Assembly: GCA_018222805.1 (NCBI GenBank) | Contig: JAAEZQ010000005.1 | Coordinates: forward strand, 95,368 to 159,367 | DNA: 64,000 nucleotides | From: Vibrionaceae bacterium | Lineage (GTDB): Bacteria; Pseudomonadota; Gammaproteobacteria; Enterobacterales; Vibrionaceae | Reading direction: 5' to 3' | In this document: positions 8,066-18,797 of the stretch, one piece after another | Layout: the number at the start of each line of letters is the position of its first letter | Position numbering within the stretch: position 1 is the stretch's first letter | Program-made: the position numbers and the translations under genes | Notes under the pieces: model-generated | The model's input: the letters and a program-made list of their open reading frames with translations, nothing else | Database searches by the model: none | Told to the model about the DNA's origin: nothing

Positions 8066-10786
8066 ATGGAAAAAACCGGAGAACTTTGGCACAGTAAATC
8101 CATCGAAGAAACATTTTATAAGCTCTCAAGCCAGCCAGATGGTCTAACTCCACAAGAATCAGCTCAACGCCTCTCTCGGTTCGGTGCCAATAAACTCCCA
8201 ACATCTCATGGCCGCTCAGTTTTCCAGCGCTTGCTTAGCCAGTTTCACAATGTTCTGATCCATGTTTTATTAGTTGTCATGATTGTCACCGCTGCCTTAG
8301 GCCACTGGGTAGATACCGCTGTCATTGCGGGCGTGGTAATAATCAATGCCATCATTGGCTTTATCCAGGAAGGCAAAGCCGAATACGCGCTCAATGCGAT
8401 TCAAGCTATGGTCGCCCCAACTGCCCTAGTTTTACGCGACAGTAGACAAATCAAGATCAACGCTGAAGAACTGGTCGTTGGCGACGTTGTTATCCTGCAA
8501 TCTGGTGACCGGGTTCCCGCAGACCTTCGTTTGTTTCGCAGTAAAGGACTACAAGTTGCTGAAGCGGTACTGACAGGCGAATCGATGACCATCGAAAAAA
8601 CCACTCTACCTGTCAGTTCAGACAGTGAGTTAGCAGACCGCTATTGCATGGTTTATTCGGGAACGATGGTGACTCATGGGCAAGGCTCAGGTGTTGTCGT
8701 TGCGACTGGCATAAACACCGAACTGGGAAAAATAAGCTCTCTGGTTTCACGTGTAAAACCGGCCACCACTCCACTTCTCAAGCAGATTGCTCAGTTCAGT
8801 CGCTGGTTAACCGCTGGCATCTTAATAATTGCCGTCGCTACCTTTACTTATGGCTTACTGATTCAAGGTTACCCGATCACAGATATGTTTCTTGCGGCAG
8901 TCAGCTTAGCAGTGGCGGCGATTCCGGAAGGGTTACCCGCAATTATGACTATCACGCTTGCCATTGGCGTGGAAAGAATGGCCAAACGCAACGCCATCAT
9001 TCGCCGCCTACCAGCCGTAGAAACGCTCGGGGCAGTAACGGTCATTTGCACCGATAAGACTGGCACACTAACTCGTAATGAAATGACCGTGCAAAAAATC
9101 ATAACCTCGAATAACCAGTTTGAGGTTGGCGGTACAGGATATGATCCACATGGTGGAATAGCCGTTAATCAAAAATCCATTTATCCAGAGCAATACCCGT
9201 TCCTTATTCAGGCAACCCGAGCATCGGTGCTCTGCAATGATGCCACCATCCAACTGCATGATGATAAATGGCAAATACAGGGCGATCCGATGGAGGGGGC
9301 TCTGCTTATCGCTGGTATGAAAGCAGGTATAGACAGCGAAACGGAGAAAAAAAACTTTCCCCGAACCGATCTCATTCCATTCGAATCTGAGCACCGCTTT
9401 ATGGCAACGCTGCACCACAACCATATCGGGGAAGCGTACATTTTCATAAAAGGCGCCCCCGAACAGGTTCTCGATATCTGTAACCAACAACATGTCGATC
9501 AAAATGCCGTCAATACAACCACCGAAATCGATCGTACTTACTGGCATGAACAAATTGAAGCCATGGCGAAACAAGGGATGCGGGTTTTAGCGGTTGCTTA
9601 TCGACCAACAAAATACACCCAACTTGAACTCTCTTTTGATGACGTTAAAGAGGACCTCATCATGCTTGGGCTATTTGGCTTGATCGACCCACCGAGACAA
9701 GAGGCAATAAATGCGATTGATGTGTGCAAGAACGCAGGGATACGCGTAAAAATGATGACAGGCGACCATGCCCTGACTGCACAAGCCATAGCTGGACAGA
9801 TAGGCTTTATCAATCCCAGCGATACTCTCACAGGTCAACAAATCGATTCACTGACAGACGAAGAACTCTTCGCTGTTGTACGTGATGTCGATGTCTATGC
9901 CCGCGTGAGTCCCGAACATAAAATGCGACTCGTTAATACACTGCAAAAGCATCAACAAATTGTAGCGATGACTGGCGATGGCGTTAACGATGCGCCCGCA
10001 CTAAAGCGTTCTGACATTGGTACAGCAATGGGGATCACGGGTACCGACTCTGCTAAAGAAGCCGCCGAAATGGTGCTTACCGACGATAACTTTGCGTCTA
10101 TTACAGCTGCAGTTGAAGAAGGCAGAGCCGTCTACGATAACCTGAAAAAGGCAATTCTGTTTATTCTACCTACCAACGGAGGTGAAGCGCTGATCATACT
10201 GGCAGCGGTGGTTTGGGGATTCAAAGACCTGCCTCTTACACCCATTCAAATTCTTTGGGTCAATATGATCACTGCCGTCACGCTCGCTTTGGCTTTGGCA
10301 TTTGAACCTAAAGAACCTAACCTGATGCAACGCACTCCGCGCGATCCGGATACGCCCCTTCTGACTACCCATCTTATTTGGCGAGTGGTATTTGTTTCTG
10401 TCATATTGATGTTTGGCACTCTGGGCATGTTTGTTTGGGAAATGGGGCAACAAGACGATATTGCCAGAGCCCGCACCATCGCAGTAAACACACTGGTAAT
10501 GTTCGAAATATTTTATTTATTCAATACCCGATTCATCCTCGATTCTGTTTTCTGCCGCCAAGGATTGATTGGTAATTTCTACGTGCTAATTGCGATCGCG
10601 GTACTGATCGTCTTTCAAGCTTGCTTCACCTACCTGCCTTTCATGCAAGTGTTGTTTGGAACCGCCGGACTAGAAGTAGATGTATGGATACGAATCATGG
10701 TTGTCGCGTCGTCTGTACTCTTTTTAGTCGAGCTGGAAAAGTATTACTTAAACAAATCAATGGCGAAGACACACTCCGTAACCTAA
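8066..10786 (+). CDS. Cation-transporting P-type ATPase (Ca2+/Mg2+/Na+ type P2)
   Basis: Phosphorylation motif CTDKTGTLTRNEM, TGES, MTGDGVNDAPALK; start at MEKTGELWH preceded by aggagg. Confidence 0.92.
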   Translation: MEKTGELWHSKSIEETFYKLSSQPDGLTPQESAQRLSRFGANKLPTSHGRSVFQRLLSQFHNVLIHVLLVVMIVTAALGHWVDTAVIAGVVIINAIIGFIQEGKAEYALNAIQAMVAPTALVLRDSRQIKINAEELVVGDVVILQSGDRVPADLRLFRSKGLQVAEAVLTGESMTIEKTTLPVSSDSELADRYCMVYSGTMVTHGQGSGVVVATGINTELGKISSLVSRVKPATTPLLKQIAQFSRWLTAGILIIAVATFTYGLLIQGYPITDMFLAAVSLAVAAIPEGLPAIMTITLAIGVERMAKRNAIIRRLPAVETLGAVTVICTDKTGTLTRNEMTVQKIITSNNQFEVGGTGYDPHGGIAVNQKSIYPEQYPFLIQATRASVLCNDATIQLHDDKWQIQGDPMEGALLIAGMKAGIDSETEKKNFPRTDLIPFESEHRFMATLHHNHIGEAYIFIKGAPEQVLDICNQQHVDQNAVNTTTEIDRTYWHEQIEAMAKQGMRVLAVAYRPTKYTQLELSFDDVKEDLIMLGLFGLIDPPRQEAINAIDVCKNAGIRVKMMTGDHALTAQAIAGQIGFINPSDTLTGQQIDSLTDEELFAVVRDVDVYARVSPEHKMRLVNTLQKHQQIVAMTGDGVNDAPALKRSDIGTAMGITGTDSAKEAAEMVLTDDNFASITAAVEEGRAVYDNLKKAILFILPTNGGEALIILAAVVWGFKDLPLTPIQILWVNMITAVTLALALAFEPKEPNLMQRTPRDPDTPLLTTHLIWRVVFVSVILMFGTLGMFVWEMGQQDDIARARTIAVNTLVMFEIFYLFNTRFILDSVFCRQGLIGNFYVLIAIAVLIVFQACFTYLPFMQVLFGTAGLEVDVWIRIMVVASSVLFLVELEKYYLNKSMAKTHSVT

Positions 10787-11355
10787 GTAATCACAAAGGT
10801 AAACTCTCCGGTTAAGCGCCCGTCTACTTTTAATGGCTCGAACTGCAAAGAGTCACGCGCTTTTCCGCCCCACCATTCATCGCCAGTTTGACCTTTCAAA
10901 TAAAGTTGTGTGGTTAACAGTTCCTTATCACCACGCCACAGCTTAACGTGTATATGTGGCGGGCGAGAACCGTATGCAACGGGATACAATGTCTGGAAGA
11001 GATAACGCCCGTTTTTGCCCGTAATAGCTGCGCCAAAGCCAGCAAAGTGAGGATCAAACCTGTCATTGCTTGATTGGTTAGGATGGTCATAAATGCCCTG
11101 CCCATCACACTGCCAGATCTCCACCTTAACACCGTGAACAGCATTTCCCGTTGTATCGACAACCTTACCGTGCAGCATAATAGGCTCACCTACCAACCCT
11201 TCAGTCTGCAAGATCAAATTCTCACGTAGAGGTATGTCCAAGACCGGATAAAACGGCCCTTCAGTTTGCGCGGGGGTGGGCTTCATAGGACTCATCGCTT
11301 TGAGCGATGGTGCAAACACGAGTGCCCATAAAGCCAGAAAATGTCGTCGTTCCAT
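10783..11355 (-). CDS. Intradiol ring-cleavage dioxygenase family protein, possibly exported
   Basis: TEGPFYP, EIWQCDGQGIYDHP and YGSRPPHIHVKLW (Tyr/His iron ligands); hydrophobic N-terminus. Confidence 0.82.
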   Translation of the reverse strand: MERRHFLALWALVFAPSLKAMSPMKPTPAQTEGPFYPVLDIPLRENLILQTEGLVGEPIMLHGKVVDTTGNAVHGVKVEIWQCDGQGIYDHPNQSSNDRFDPHFAGFGAAITGKNGRYLFQTLYPVAYGSRPPHIHVKLWRGDKELLTTQLYLKGQTGDEWWGGKARDSLQFEPLKVDGRLTGEFTFVIT

Positions 11356-11735
11356 GATCCCACCTAATCTAAATGACCACTTTAATTGTGGTGAATCCTG
11401 AGTAATTTTCCACTTACCAAGCCCGTACCAGTCATCATTACTAAAAGTTAGTGAAACTACCTACGTAAGCGGGATATTTTTCTCGTAGTACCTCCCTAAG
11501 CAAAACCAGTTTAATTCCTTTTATTTCAATACAATGGACTCAATCTACATAAATTATTTGCACGCTCTAAACCATCAACCAAATTATCAAATGTGCCACT
11601 AACACAATAGTTCACGAAGCCTAGAGCCACGTTAAAATGAGACAACGCTATACCACCGAACCTAAACCATTACCTATACAAAAGAACCCTAACCTTGCAC
11701 TCGAGGGAATCACTCTTAGAGGCTTTGTATGCGTT

Positions 11736-12335
11736 CTATCTGTGGCAAGCTCGCTTACAGTTGTTATTGATAAACCAAACTGACACCATGAGTAAGCCTA
11801 CGTGCAATGGCCAGCCCAGCGCTAATGTGTACCCCGCCAGCTCTGATTCTGAAATTGGGCCGCTGCTTAGCAGAAATACGCTCTTACTTAGATAACTAAA
11901 CACCCATATCCCATTAACCTTTTGCCAAGTCATTAAGCTTGGTATATCCATTGATTCTCTGCTTTCCTTCAAGGCCGGAGTAGATATTTCCGCAACCAGC
12001 ATGGGGATTGGCTTTTTTAACAACGAAAAAACTAAAAAGACACTAGCCGTGCTGAGCGAGCCCAGCACTAACTTAAACACGACTGCCTCAACGAACACTT
12101 CCTGAGGTACAAAGGCGACTATTATCAACTCAATCATGCCTGATAGAGCAAAAGCTAAAGCTATCAAACCCAGCTCTTGGCGAATCAGAGTTATCAGAAG
12201 ATCGTACACTGACGTAGCGGCCACTGCCGATATCAGACTAAGGTATTGATAAACAATAAGATATAGAATAGATGGTAATAAGATAGTCAGAAGCGAGTCG
12301 CGACTTGCGATTAAACGGTAGATAACTTGAAACAC
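11736..12335 (-). CDS. Hypothetical membrane protein
   Basis: 199-aa ORF with several hydrophobic segments; no recognised family. Confidence 0.5.
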   Translation of the reverse strand: MFQVIYRLIASRDSLLTILLPSILYLIVYQYLSLISAVAATSVYDLLITLIRQELGLIALAFALSGMIELIIVAFVPQEVFVEAVVFKLVLGSLSTASVFLVFSLLKKPIPMLVAEISTPALKESRESMDIPSLMTWQKVNGIWVFSYLSKSVFLLSSGPISESELAGYTLALGWPLHVGLLMVSVWFINNNCKRACHR

Positions 12336-12458
12336 ATCTACTCCATTATAGGTTTCAAACTTAGAAAGTGAATGAGACGACTTTGTTGCTCTAGTGAACT
12401 GGCAACACTAACGTAGCCAAGGAGGTTATTGCCTATTAGTAGACAAAAGGCTCATATA

Positions 12459-12926
12459 TTAGACGTGCTCTTTAAACTCTACGGGTTCAACACCTCGATT
12501 TGTCGGCCTTACAACAACAGTGTTTGCAATTATGTCATGCCATCCTTGTTTCTTTCCACTGAACGCAATCCAGATGAATCCAAAACATAGTGGGATAATA
12601 CTAATGTAATAGGCTACATACCGTAAAATTGACTTACCTACTGATAATGGCTCTCCAGTTTCAGCATTGACCACTTGAAGATTTAATGCCATTTTCCCAG
12701 GTGTAGCTGAACGATAAACCCAAAATAAAACCGTACCAACGAAGGGGAATATCCAATTCAATAGAAAGTCCCAACTACCGAGAATGAGTTCATCCGAATT
12801 CAGGTAATAGTCACCGTAGATCCAACATAACAACGGCATGGTAATTAATAAAAATAGAAAAGTGTCAATTAATACTGCTCCAAATCGCACCCAAAAGCCT
12901 GCATACTCCAGTTGGTTATTTTTCAT
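12459..12926 (-). CDS. RDD family membrane protein
   Basis: ORF begins YAGFWVRFGAVLIDTFLF and contains TPGKMALNLQVVNAETGEPLSVGKSILRY, typical RDD features. Confidence 0.85.
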   Translation of the reverse strand: MKNNQLEYAGFWVRFGAVLIDTFLFLLITMPLLCWIYGDYYLNSDELILGSWDFLLNWIFPFVGTVLFWVYRSATPGKMALNLQVVNAETGEPLSVGKSILRYVAYYISIIPLCFGFIWIAFSGKKQGWHDIIANTVVVRPTNRGVEPVEFKEHV

Positions 12927-13109
12927 AAGACATCCTATTTATTTTCTTTAATCTGATTAGCGCCTAACGAAATACATCGACTCCCCTTCCGAGGATCGAA
13001 TTAGCTAATAATCACTTCATAATTCATGTCGTCAACTCACCTAACAAAGTCATTGCGCACAAACAGTTAGCGTTCTAATTCATTGAGTACAATAACAAAC
13101 ACACCACTA

Positions 13110-13205
13110 ATTCGTATAGATTTAGAAGGTTGTGGTGGCTCGCAATATTGGGATCGTACCCTCAGTCGCTCAGGTCACTTTAGTCGCATCCTGGCGATGA
13201 AGCAG
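13110..13205 (+). pseudogene. Probable IS110-family transposase remnant
   Basis: LEGCGGSQYWDRTLSRSGHFSRILAMK resembles the IS110 DEDD-domain segment EACGGAHYWARxLxxLGHxVRxLAxK; no flanking transposase sequence. Confidence 0.5.
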
Positions 13206-13443
13206 TCGCTGACTATCGAAGTAGAACCAGTACACAACAGCAAGGCTCGACAACCATCACTAACGTACGTCTCCCGAGAAACTCCGGTTCGTAGTGACGC
13301 GAAGTAAGGCGGGCAACATTGGACTCTGCATGTGCTTGCCATCTACTGTACAAATGAACGAACAGACCCACACTGTCATTAATAGTATTCTTGAAGTAAC
13401 TCAGTAAGGGTAAACACCCGTTTTTGTTTGAGAGGGAGTTCAT

Positions 13444-13983
13444 ATGAGGTTATTTTTCGCACTGACATTTGATGATGGCACAAAACACGAGTTGATGACG
13501 TACCAGAATTTGTTACGCTCACGCGGTATAATAGGTCGTCATACTCGCACACCGAACCTACATCTTACGTTAGCTTTTGTTGGGGATTCCACAGAAGCTC
13601 ATAAGCAGAAATTAATGAATATCTTACGTCACTTGAAATCAGGATGTAACAGCTTACGCATTGACCATTTGGGCACGTTTCATCAGAAACGAAGTCGATT
13701 GATTTGGATGGGAATAGCAAGTAATCGTGCATTAATGAGATTACAAAAAGAACTGAACACAGCGCTAAAAGAACAAGGCTTTGCTACTGAATCAAAAAAG
13801 TATACTCCCCATATTACACTTTTTCGTCATGTAACTGGCGATACTCATCTAAAGCACGTCTATATTAAGCCAAAAGACATTAATGTTTACTCGATTGCTT
13901 TAATGGAAAGTATGTACGTCAATAATAAGTTGGTTTATCGGGTTATCGATGAGGTGGTTCAGAGTCAGGGAATGGATCCCTGA
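13444..13983 (+). CDS. thpR: RNA 2',3'-cyclic phosphodiesterase (ThpR/LigT family)
   Basis: Two HxTx motifs: NLHLTLAFVG and YTPHITLFRHV; N-terminal RLFFAL. Confidence 0.85.
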   Translation: MRLFFALTFDDGTKHELMTYQNLLRSRGIIGRHTRTPNLHLTLAFVGDSTEAHKQKLMNILRHLKSGCNSLRIDHLGTFHQKRSRLIWMGIASNRALMRLQKELNTALKEQGFATESKKYTPHITLFRHVTGDTHLKHVYIKPKDINVYSIALMESMYVNNKLVYRVIDEVVQSQGMDP

Positions 13984-13994
13984 CTCAAAGTTTT
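13964..13994 (+). terminator. Stem-loop at the end of thpR
   Basis: GAGTCAGGGA-atgga-TCCCTGACTC followed by aaagtttt; overlaps the stop codon. Confidence 0.5.
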
Positions 13995-14071
13995 ACACAC
14001 TTCAATAAAACCTTTTATCCCTCCGGAACACCTATATCGAGTAGAAAGAAGCCAAGTGTACTAGGCATTTC

Positions 14072-15496
14072 CTATTTTTTAGGTACCCATGCCGTGCGGT
14101 CAACATCCAAATCAGGGAACTCATCTGGATTGAATTCCGGATGCTCAGCACCTGCAGCCAGCTTTTCCCGGTAATCTTTCAACAAACGCATTGCCGTTGG
14201 AAACAACATAATCAACGCCAGTAAGTTCACAATCGCGAGGATGCCCATCATTGGATCTGAGAAGAAGAATACAGAAGTCGCTCCAGGGGCAACCGCACCA
14301 ACAAACACGATAGCAATAACGGCGATACGCAAAATATGTACAGACGACTTGCGTTGAGACATAAATGTTAACGCGTTTTCCCCAAGGTAGTAGTTGTAGA
14401 TAACTGAACTAAACGAGAACAACAATATCGCACCAGTAAGATAATACTGAGCCCAATGACCAAGATGAGACACCAAAGACTGTTGGGTAAGGACGACGCC
14501 ATCAACCCCTTCCGCTCCCGGCACATAGACATCGCCCAGTAGAATCACGAAAGCGGTGCAGCTACATACAACAATAGTATCGATAAATACGGATAGCGAC
14601 TGAGTAATGCCCTGACTAATCGGGTGCGATACATCTGCAGTTGCCGCAACATTAGGCGCAGAGCCCAAACCTGCTTCATTAGAGAACAAACCTCGTCGTA
14701 ACCCATTAGCGAGCGCAGCACCCATACCTCCACCCACTACTTCCTCAATACCGAAAGCGTTTTTAACGATAGTAGCAATAACGCCTGGGAGTTCCGCGAT
14801 GTTCATAATGATGACAAGAAGCGCTAAGGCAACATAAGCAACAGCCATGATTGGAACGATAACATCCGCTGCCTTTGCGATACGATGGATACCACCATAA
14901 ATGATGAAACCGACAGTAATAGAAAGAAATACACCAGTGTACAAACGATCGATCCCAAGGCTATCTGAAGCGGCACCCGCTACCGTATTGCCCTGAAATG
15001 CATTAAACCCGATAGCAAAAGAGGCGATCAGACAAACAGCATAAACATAGGCGAGCCAGCGATAATCTTCACCGAGGCCATGGATAATGGTACGCGCAGC
15101 GCCACCACGGAAATCATCGCCTTCTTTTCGTTTATATAGCTGGGCCAGCGAACACTCAACTAAACTGGTAGCCATCCCGACGAGTGCCACAGCCCACATC
15201 CAGAAGACGGCTCCCGGCCCACCGAGCGTAATTGCAACCGCAACACCCGCGATGTTTCCGCCACCAACGCGCCCACCAATAGAGAGTAAGAGAGCTTCAC
15301 GACCGGAGATGGCATTTGCATCTGAAGTCTGGTTTTTAGTCAGTAGAACGCGAAACATACGTTTGAAGAATCGGAATTGAACGAAGTCAGTTACGATTGT
15401 GAAGAACAAACCGAAGATAACGAGGAACGGGACGAGAGCCCAACCCCATGTGAGGTCTCCGATTATACCAAAAAAGGATTCAAGTAATTGCATCAT
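14072..15496 (-). CDS. Sodium:alanine symporter family protein (AGCS)
   Basis: 474 aa; GGRVGGGNIAGVAVAITLGGPGAVFWMW and GLRRGLFSNEAGLGSAPNVAATA. Confidence 0.93.
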   Translation of the reverse strand: MMQLLESFFGIIGDLTWGWALVPFLVIFGLFFTIVTDFVQFRFFKRMFRVLLTKNQTSDANAISGREALLLSIGGRVGGGNIAGVAVAITLGGPGAVFWMWAVALVGMATSLVECSLAQLYKRKEGDDFRGGAARTIIHGLGEDYRWLAYVYAVCLIASFAIGFNAFQGNTVAGAASDSLGIDRLYTGVFLSITVGFIIYGGIHRIAKAADVIVPIMAVAYVALALLVIIMNIAELPGVIATIVKNAFGIEEVVGGGMGAALANGLRRGLFSNEAGLGSAPNVAATADVSHPISQGITQSLSVFIDTIVVCSCTAFVILLGDVYVPGAEGVDGVVLTQQSLVSHLGHWAQYYLTGAILLFSFSSVIYNYYLGENALTFMSQRKSSVHILRIAVIAIVFVGAVAPGATSVFFFSDPMMGILAIVNLLALIMLFPTAMRLLKDYREKLAAGAEHPEFNPDEFPDLDVDRTAWVPKK

Positions 15497-15807
15497 TATT
15501 CCTCAAATTAATTGTAGGTTTTCTGATTTATTAACTATAGAACTAATAAATAAGTTTAATTTTTTACAGTCCGTGATAATCAGCACATCACTTTTGTTTT
15601 TTCGATAAAACATCATGTAACTATTATGATAGTCAGGGAATGTTGGGATAGGAATAAAGATTCCCCTGCCAATTGAACGATCACATCTACCTCGTTAATA
15701 CCTCAACAAAAATACTTAAGATATCTTGCAGTGTTACCTGTTAAAGATTAGTGAAAGCGCTGACTTTCAATGTTTAGTATTGATATTAGGTTTATGACAG
15801 GGGGAAA

Positions 15808-15851
15808 TAAAAAATGCCCCTATTCGAGAGTCCCTGAATAGAGGCATTCAA
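15808..15851 (-). terminator. Rho-independent terminator of the art operon
   Basis: Minus strand: aatgcctctattcaggga-ctctcgaataggggcattttttat. Confidence 0.75.
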
Positions 15852-15878
15852 AATTGAATGGCGTTTTATAATAGAATG

Positions 15879-16547
15879 TTATGCGGTTTCAAATGCCAAC
15901 GCTTTCTTCTCAACCTGGCGGAAAATAAGCGTCAAAATGCCATTGACCGTTAGGTAGAATGCACCCGCAACACCAAACACGGTGAGCGTGTCGTAGGTTT
16001 GAGCGTTAATACGTTGCGCGTACCCCATGAGATCCATAATGGTGATCGTACTTGCCAGAGAGGTACCCTTGAATACCAATATCACCTCATTGGAATAAGC
16101 CGGAACCGCACGGCGAATGGCATAGGGAAGCAAAACTTTTAACGTCGTTGACTTGCCCATGCCTAGTGCACGACAAGCTTGCCACTGGCCTGATGGTATT
16201 GCGTTAAAAGCGCCTTTAAACAGCTGAGTACTGTATGACGCGGTATTCAACGCCAAAGCGACCATTGCACAAAACCAAGGCTGGCTTAGCCATGTCCACA
16301 AAAAGCTCTCCCTGATTGCATCAAATTGCCCTGGACCGTAGTAGACCAGAAAAATCTGTACCAATAGTGGTGTTCCAGTGAACAAGGTAATGATGCCACG
16401 GCTCAACCAATGCAAACCTGGAGTACGCAGTATCAGCGTTAGAGTCATCAACAAAGCCAGAATACAGCCTACAATCAATGAAGCCGCAGTCAGTTGAATA
16501 CTGGTTCCAAGGCCTTCAACCAATTGCCAAACGTGTTGTTCGTTCAT
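15879..16547 (-). CDS. artM: Arginine ABC transporter permease
   Basis: 222-aa His/Glu/Gln/Arg-type permease; EAA-like loop ACRALGMGKSTTLKVLLPYAIRRAVPAYSNE. Confidence 0.85.
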   Translation of the reverse strand: MNEQHVWQLVEGLGTSIQLTAASLIVGCILALLMTLTLILRTPGLHWLSRGIITLFTGTPLLVQIFLVYYGPGQFDAIRESFLWTWLSQPWFCAMVALALNTASYSTQLFKGAFNAIPSGQWQACRALGMGKSTTLKVLLPYAIRRAVPAYSNEVILVFKGTSLASTITIMDLMGYAQRINAQTYDTLTVFGVAGAFYLTVNGILTLIFRQVEKKALAFETA

Positions 16548-17233
16548 GCAGTTGCCTCCTGCCCCATACTGATGCCTTTAACCGAAAACTTTTTATCCAG
16601 CAGCTTAACCACTCGTTGCGTCACCAAAGTAATCACCAAATAAACGGCAGCTGCTGTTGCATACCACGTAAAGGCTTCGTGTGTCGCGGCAGAAGTAAGC
16701 TGAGCTTGTTTCAGAAGGTCAGTCACACCAATAAGAGAAACTAACGCGGTATCTTTTAGCAGCACCAACCACTGGTTGGTGAGACCAGGTAAGGCGTGCC
16801 TAACCGCTTGTGGCAAGACAATACGTACAAAAGCATGTACTTGGCCTATCCCTAATGCGCTTGCTGCCTCTCTCTGTCCCTTTCCAACTGCCTTAAGTGC
16901 GCCACGAAGCGTCTGAGAGGCGTAAGAAGCAAAGATCAATGACAGCGCAATCACACCAGACAAAAACGGGCTAACTTCAATAAAGTCACCGGTGATCAAA
17001 AACAGAACCTGAGTCGAGCCAAAATAGATGAACAACACGACAAGAAGCTCTGGCAAGCCGCGTATCACAGTGACAAAAGCTGTTGTTGGCCATTTCACGA
17101 ATACACGACGAGACATTTCACCACTGGCGAATACTACTGCCAGAATCAAACCGACGAATAAACTTACGAAAGCTAACTGGACGGTCATCCAGCTCGCTTG
17201 CACAAGAGATAAAGAGTAACCCGTTAACGCCAT
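16544..17233 (-). CDS. artQ: Arginine ABC transporter permease
   Basis: 229-aa amino-acid permease; EAASALGIGQVHAFVRIVLPQAVRHALPGLTNQW; overlaps artM start. Confidence 0.85.
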   Translation of the reverse strand: MALTGYSLSLVQASWMTVQLAFVSLFVGLILAVVFASGEMSRRVFVKWPTTAFVTVIRGLPELLVVLFIYFGSTQVLFLITGDFIEVSPFLSGVIALSLIFASYASQTLRGALKAVGKGQREAASALGIGQVHAFVRIVLPQAVRHALPGLTNQWLVLLKDTALVSLIGVTDLLKQAQLTSAATHEAFTWYATAAAVYLVITLVTQRVVKLLDKKFSVKGISMGQEATA

Positions 17234-17234
17234 A

Positions 17235-17966
17235 TTAGTTACCGAAGTACTTGTTGAAGATCACGTCATATTCGCCGTTTGCTTTTACGGTCTTAAGAGC
17301 GGTATTCAATTTGTTCACAAGTTCTTCGTTATCTTTGTTTACTGCGATACCAAAACCGTTGCCGAAGTATTTCGCATTCGTCACAAGTTCACCAATGTAT
17401 GTTAGGTTGTCTTCTTTCTTAAACCATTCTGCAACCACAGCTGTATCACCAAAAACGGAGTCGATACGGCCATTTTTCATATCAATGAATGCATCTTGGT
17501 AGCTTGCATAAGGAACCGCAGTAACACCAGGAAGCTGTTCAAGCAGGTAAGTTTGGTGAGTTGAACCGTTTTGAACGCCAACACGCTTACCTTCTAGCTG
17601 AGTTTTATCCGCAACTTTGCCTTTTACAGAAACAAATGCTGCAGAGTTGTCGTAGTACGAATCAGAAAAGTTTACTTGCTCTAAACGTGCATCAGTGATG
17701 TCCATCGCAGAGATAGCCGCATCGTAACGTTTGAATTTTAATGCAGGAATCAAGCTATCAAAAGCTTGGTTGTAGAAGCTACATTTTGTTTCCATTTCTT
17801 TACAAAGTGCATTAGCAAGATCCACATCGAAGCCTTGGATTTGGTTATTTTCATCCATGTATTCGAATGGTGCGTACGTCGCTTCCATCGCGAATTTGAT
17901 TTCTTCTTGAGCTGCTGCATTTGCAGACATAAGGCCGATTAGTGAAGCTAGTAAAATCTTTTTCAT
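17235..17966 (-). CDS. artJ: Arginine ABC transporter periplasmic substrate-binding protein
   Basis: Signal peptide MKKILLASLIGLMSANAAAQ; EIKFAMEATYAPFEYMDENNQIQGFDVDLANALC. Start chosen at 17966. Confidence 0.85.
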   Translation of the reverse strand: MKKILLASLIGLMSANAAAQEEIKFAMEATYAPFEYMDENNQIQGFDVDLANALCKEMETKCSFYNQAFDSLIPALKFKRYDAAISAMDITDARLEQVNFSDSYYDNSAAFVSVKGKVADKTQLEGKRVGVQNGSTHQTYLLEQLPGVTAVPYASYQDAFIDMKNGRIDSVFGDTAVVAEWFKKEDNLTYIGELVTNAKYFGNGFGIAVNKDNEELVNKLNTALKTVKANGEYDVIFNKYFGN

Positions 17967-18068
17967 TGCAATACTCCGTGTGTACGTCTTGGGCTGACAC
18001 TCGCAATGACAGCCGGTCATCTGTGATTGTTGTTTATAGCTACACCCTTACTAGGGGTATAAATTGTT

Positions 18069-18797
18069 TTAGTGTTTTAAATAATCAGCAAACTGGGTAG
18101 TTTGCGGATTGGTAAACGCATCGCTTGTACCATGTTCAACAATATGTCCTTTTTCAAGGTACAAAACATGGCTGGCAATCTTCTTGGCAAAATCTACTTC
18201 GTGGGTAACGACAACCTGAGTAATACCTGTCCCACTTAAATCCTTGATTATTTTAACTACTTGGTTGGTAATCTCAGGATCAAGCGCTGCCGTTGGTTCA
18301 TCAAACAGAAGTACTTCAGGTTTCATCATCAACGCACGAGCAATAGCAACACGCTGCTGTTGACCACCGGATAACTGCATTGGCCAAGCGTCAGCTTTAT
18401 CCGCCAAATGCAATGTCGCTAAAATTTGCATCGCCTGCTGTTTGGCTTCATCTTTCGCCATACCAGAGACTTTGACTGGCGCTTCAATCAAGTTCTCCAT
18501 GACCGTCATATGTGGCCAAAGGTTGTACTGCTGGAACACCATGCCTACTTTACGACGAAGTGCTAAACCTTGTTTTTCTTTGATTTCAGTTGAAAAGTCG
18601 AAAGCACCACTGGCGATGTTTAGCTTACCGTTATCTGCACCTTCTAATAGGTTAAGAACGCGCAGAAGAGAGCTTTTCCCTGCCCCGCTCGGGCCTAATA
18701 ACACCAATGTTTCACCGCTTTCACAATTAAAACTGACATCGTGAAGAACTTGTGTATCACCGTAGGACTTGTTGATCCCGCTAACCTGAATACTCAT
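18069..18797 (-). CDS. artP: Arginine ABC transporter ATP-binding protein
   Basis: Walker [13 protein letters not shown], signature [15 protein letters not shown], Walker [16 protein letters not shown]; start MSIQVSG. Confidence 0.88.
   Translation of the reverse strand: MSIQVSGINKSYGDTQVLHDVSFNCESGETLVLLGPSGAGKSSLLRVLNLLEGADNGKLNIASGAFDFSTEIKEKQGLALRRKVGMVFQQYNLWPHMTVMENLIEAPVKVSGMAKDEAKQQAMQILATLHLADKADAWPMQLSGGQQQRVAIARALMMKPEVLLFDEPTAALDPEITNQVVKIIKDLSGTGITQVVVTHEVDFAKKIASHVLYLEKGHIVEHGTSDAFTNPQTTQFADYLKH

Noticed and set aside
12957-13080. Possible integron attC site (gcctaac ... gttagcg)
   Set aside because: The right end GTTAGCG does not fit GTTRRRY and I found no matching inner L'/L'' arms, integrase, or cassette array.
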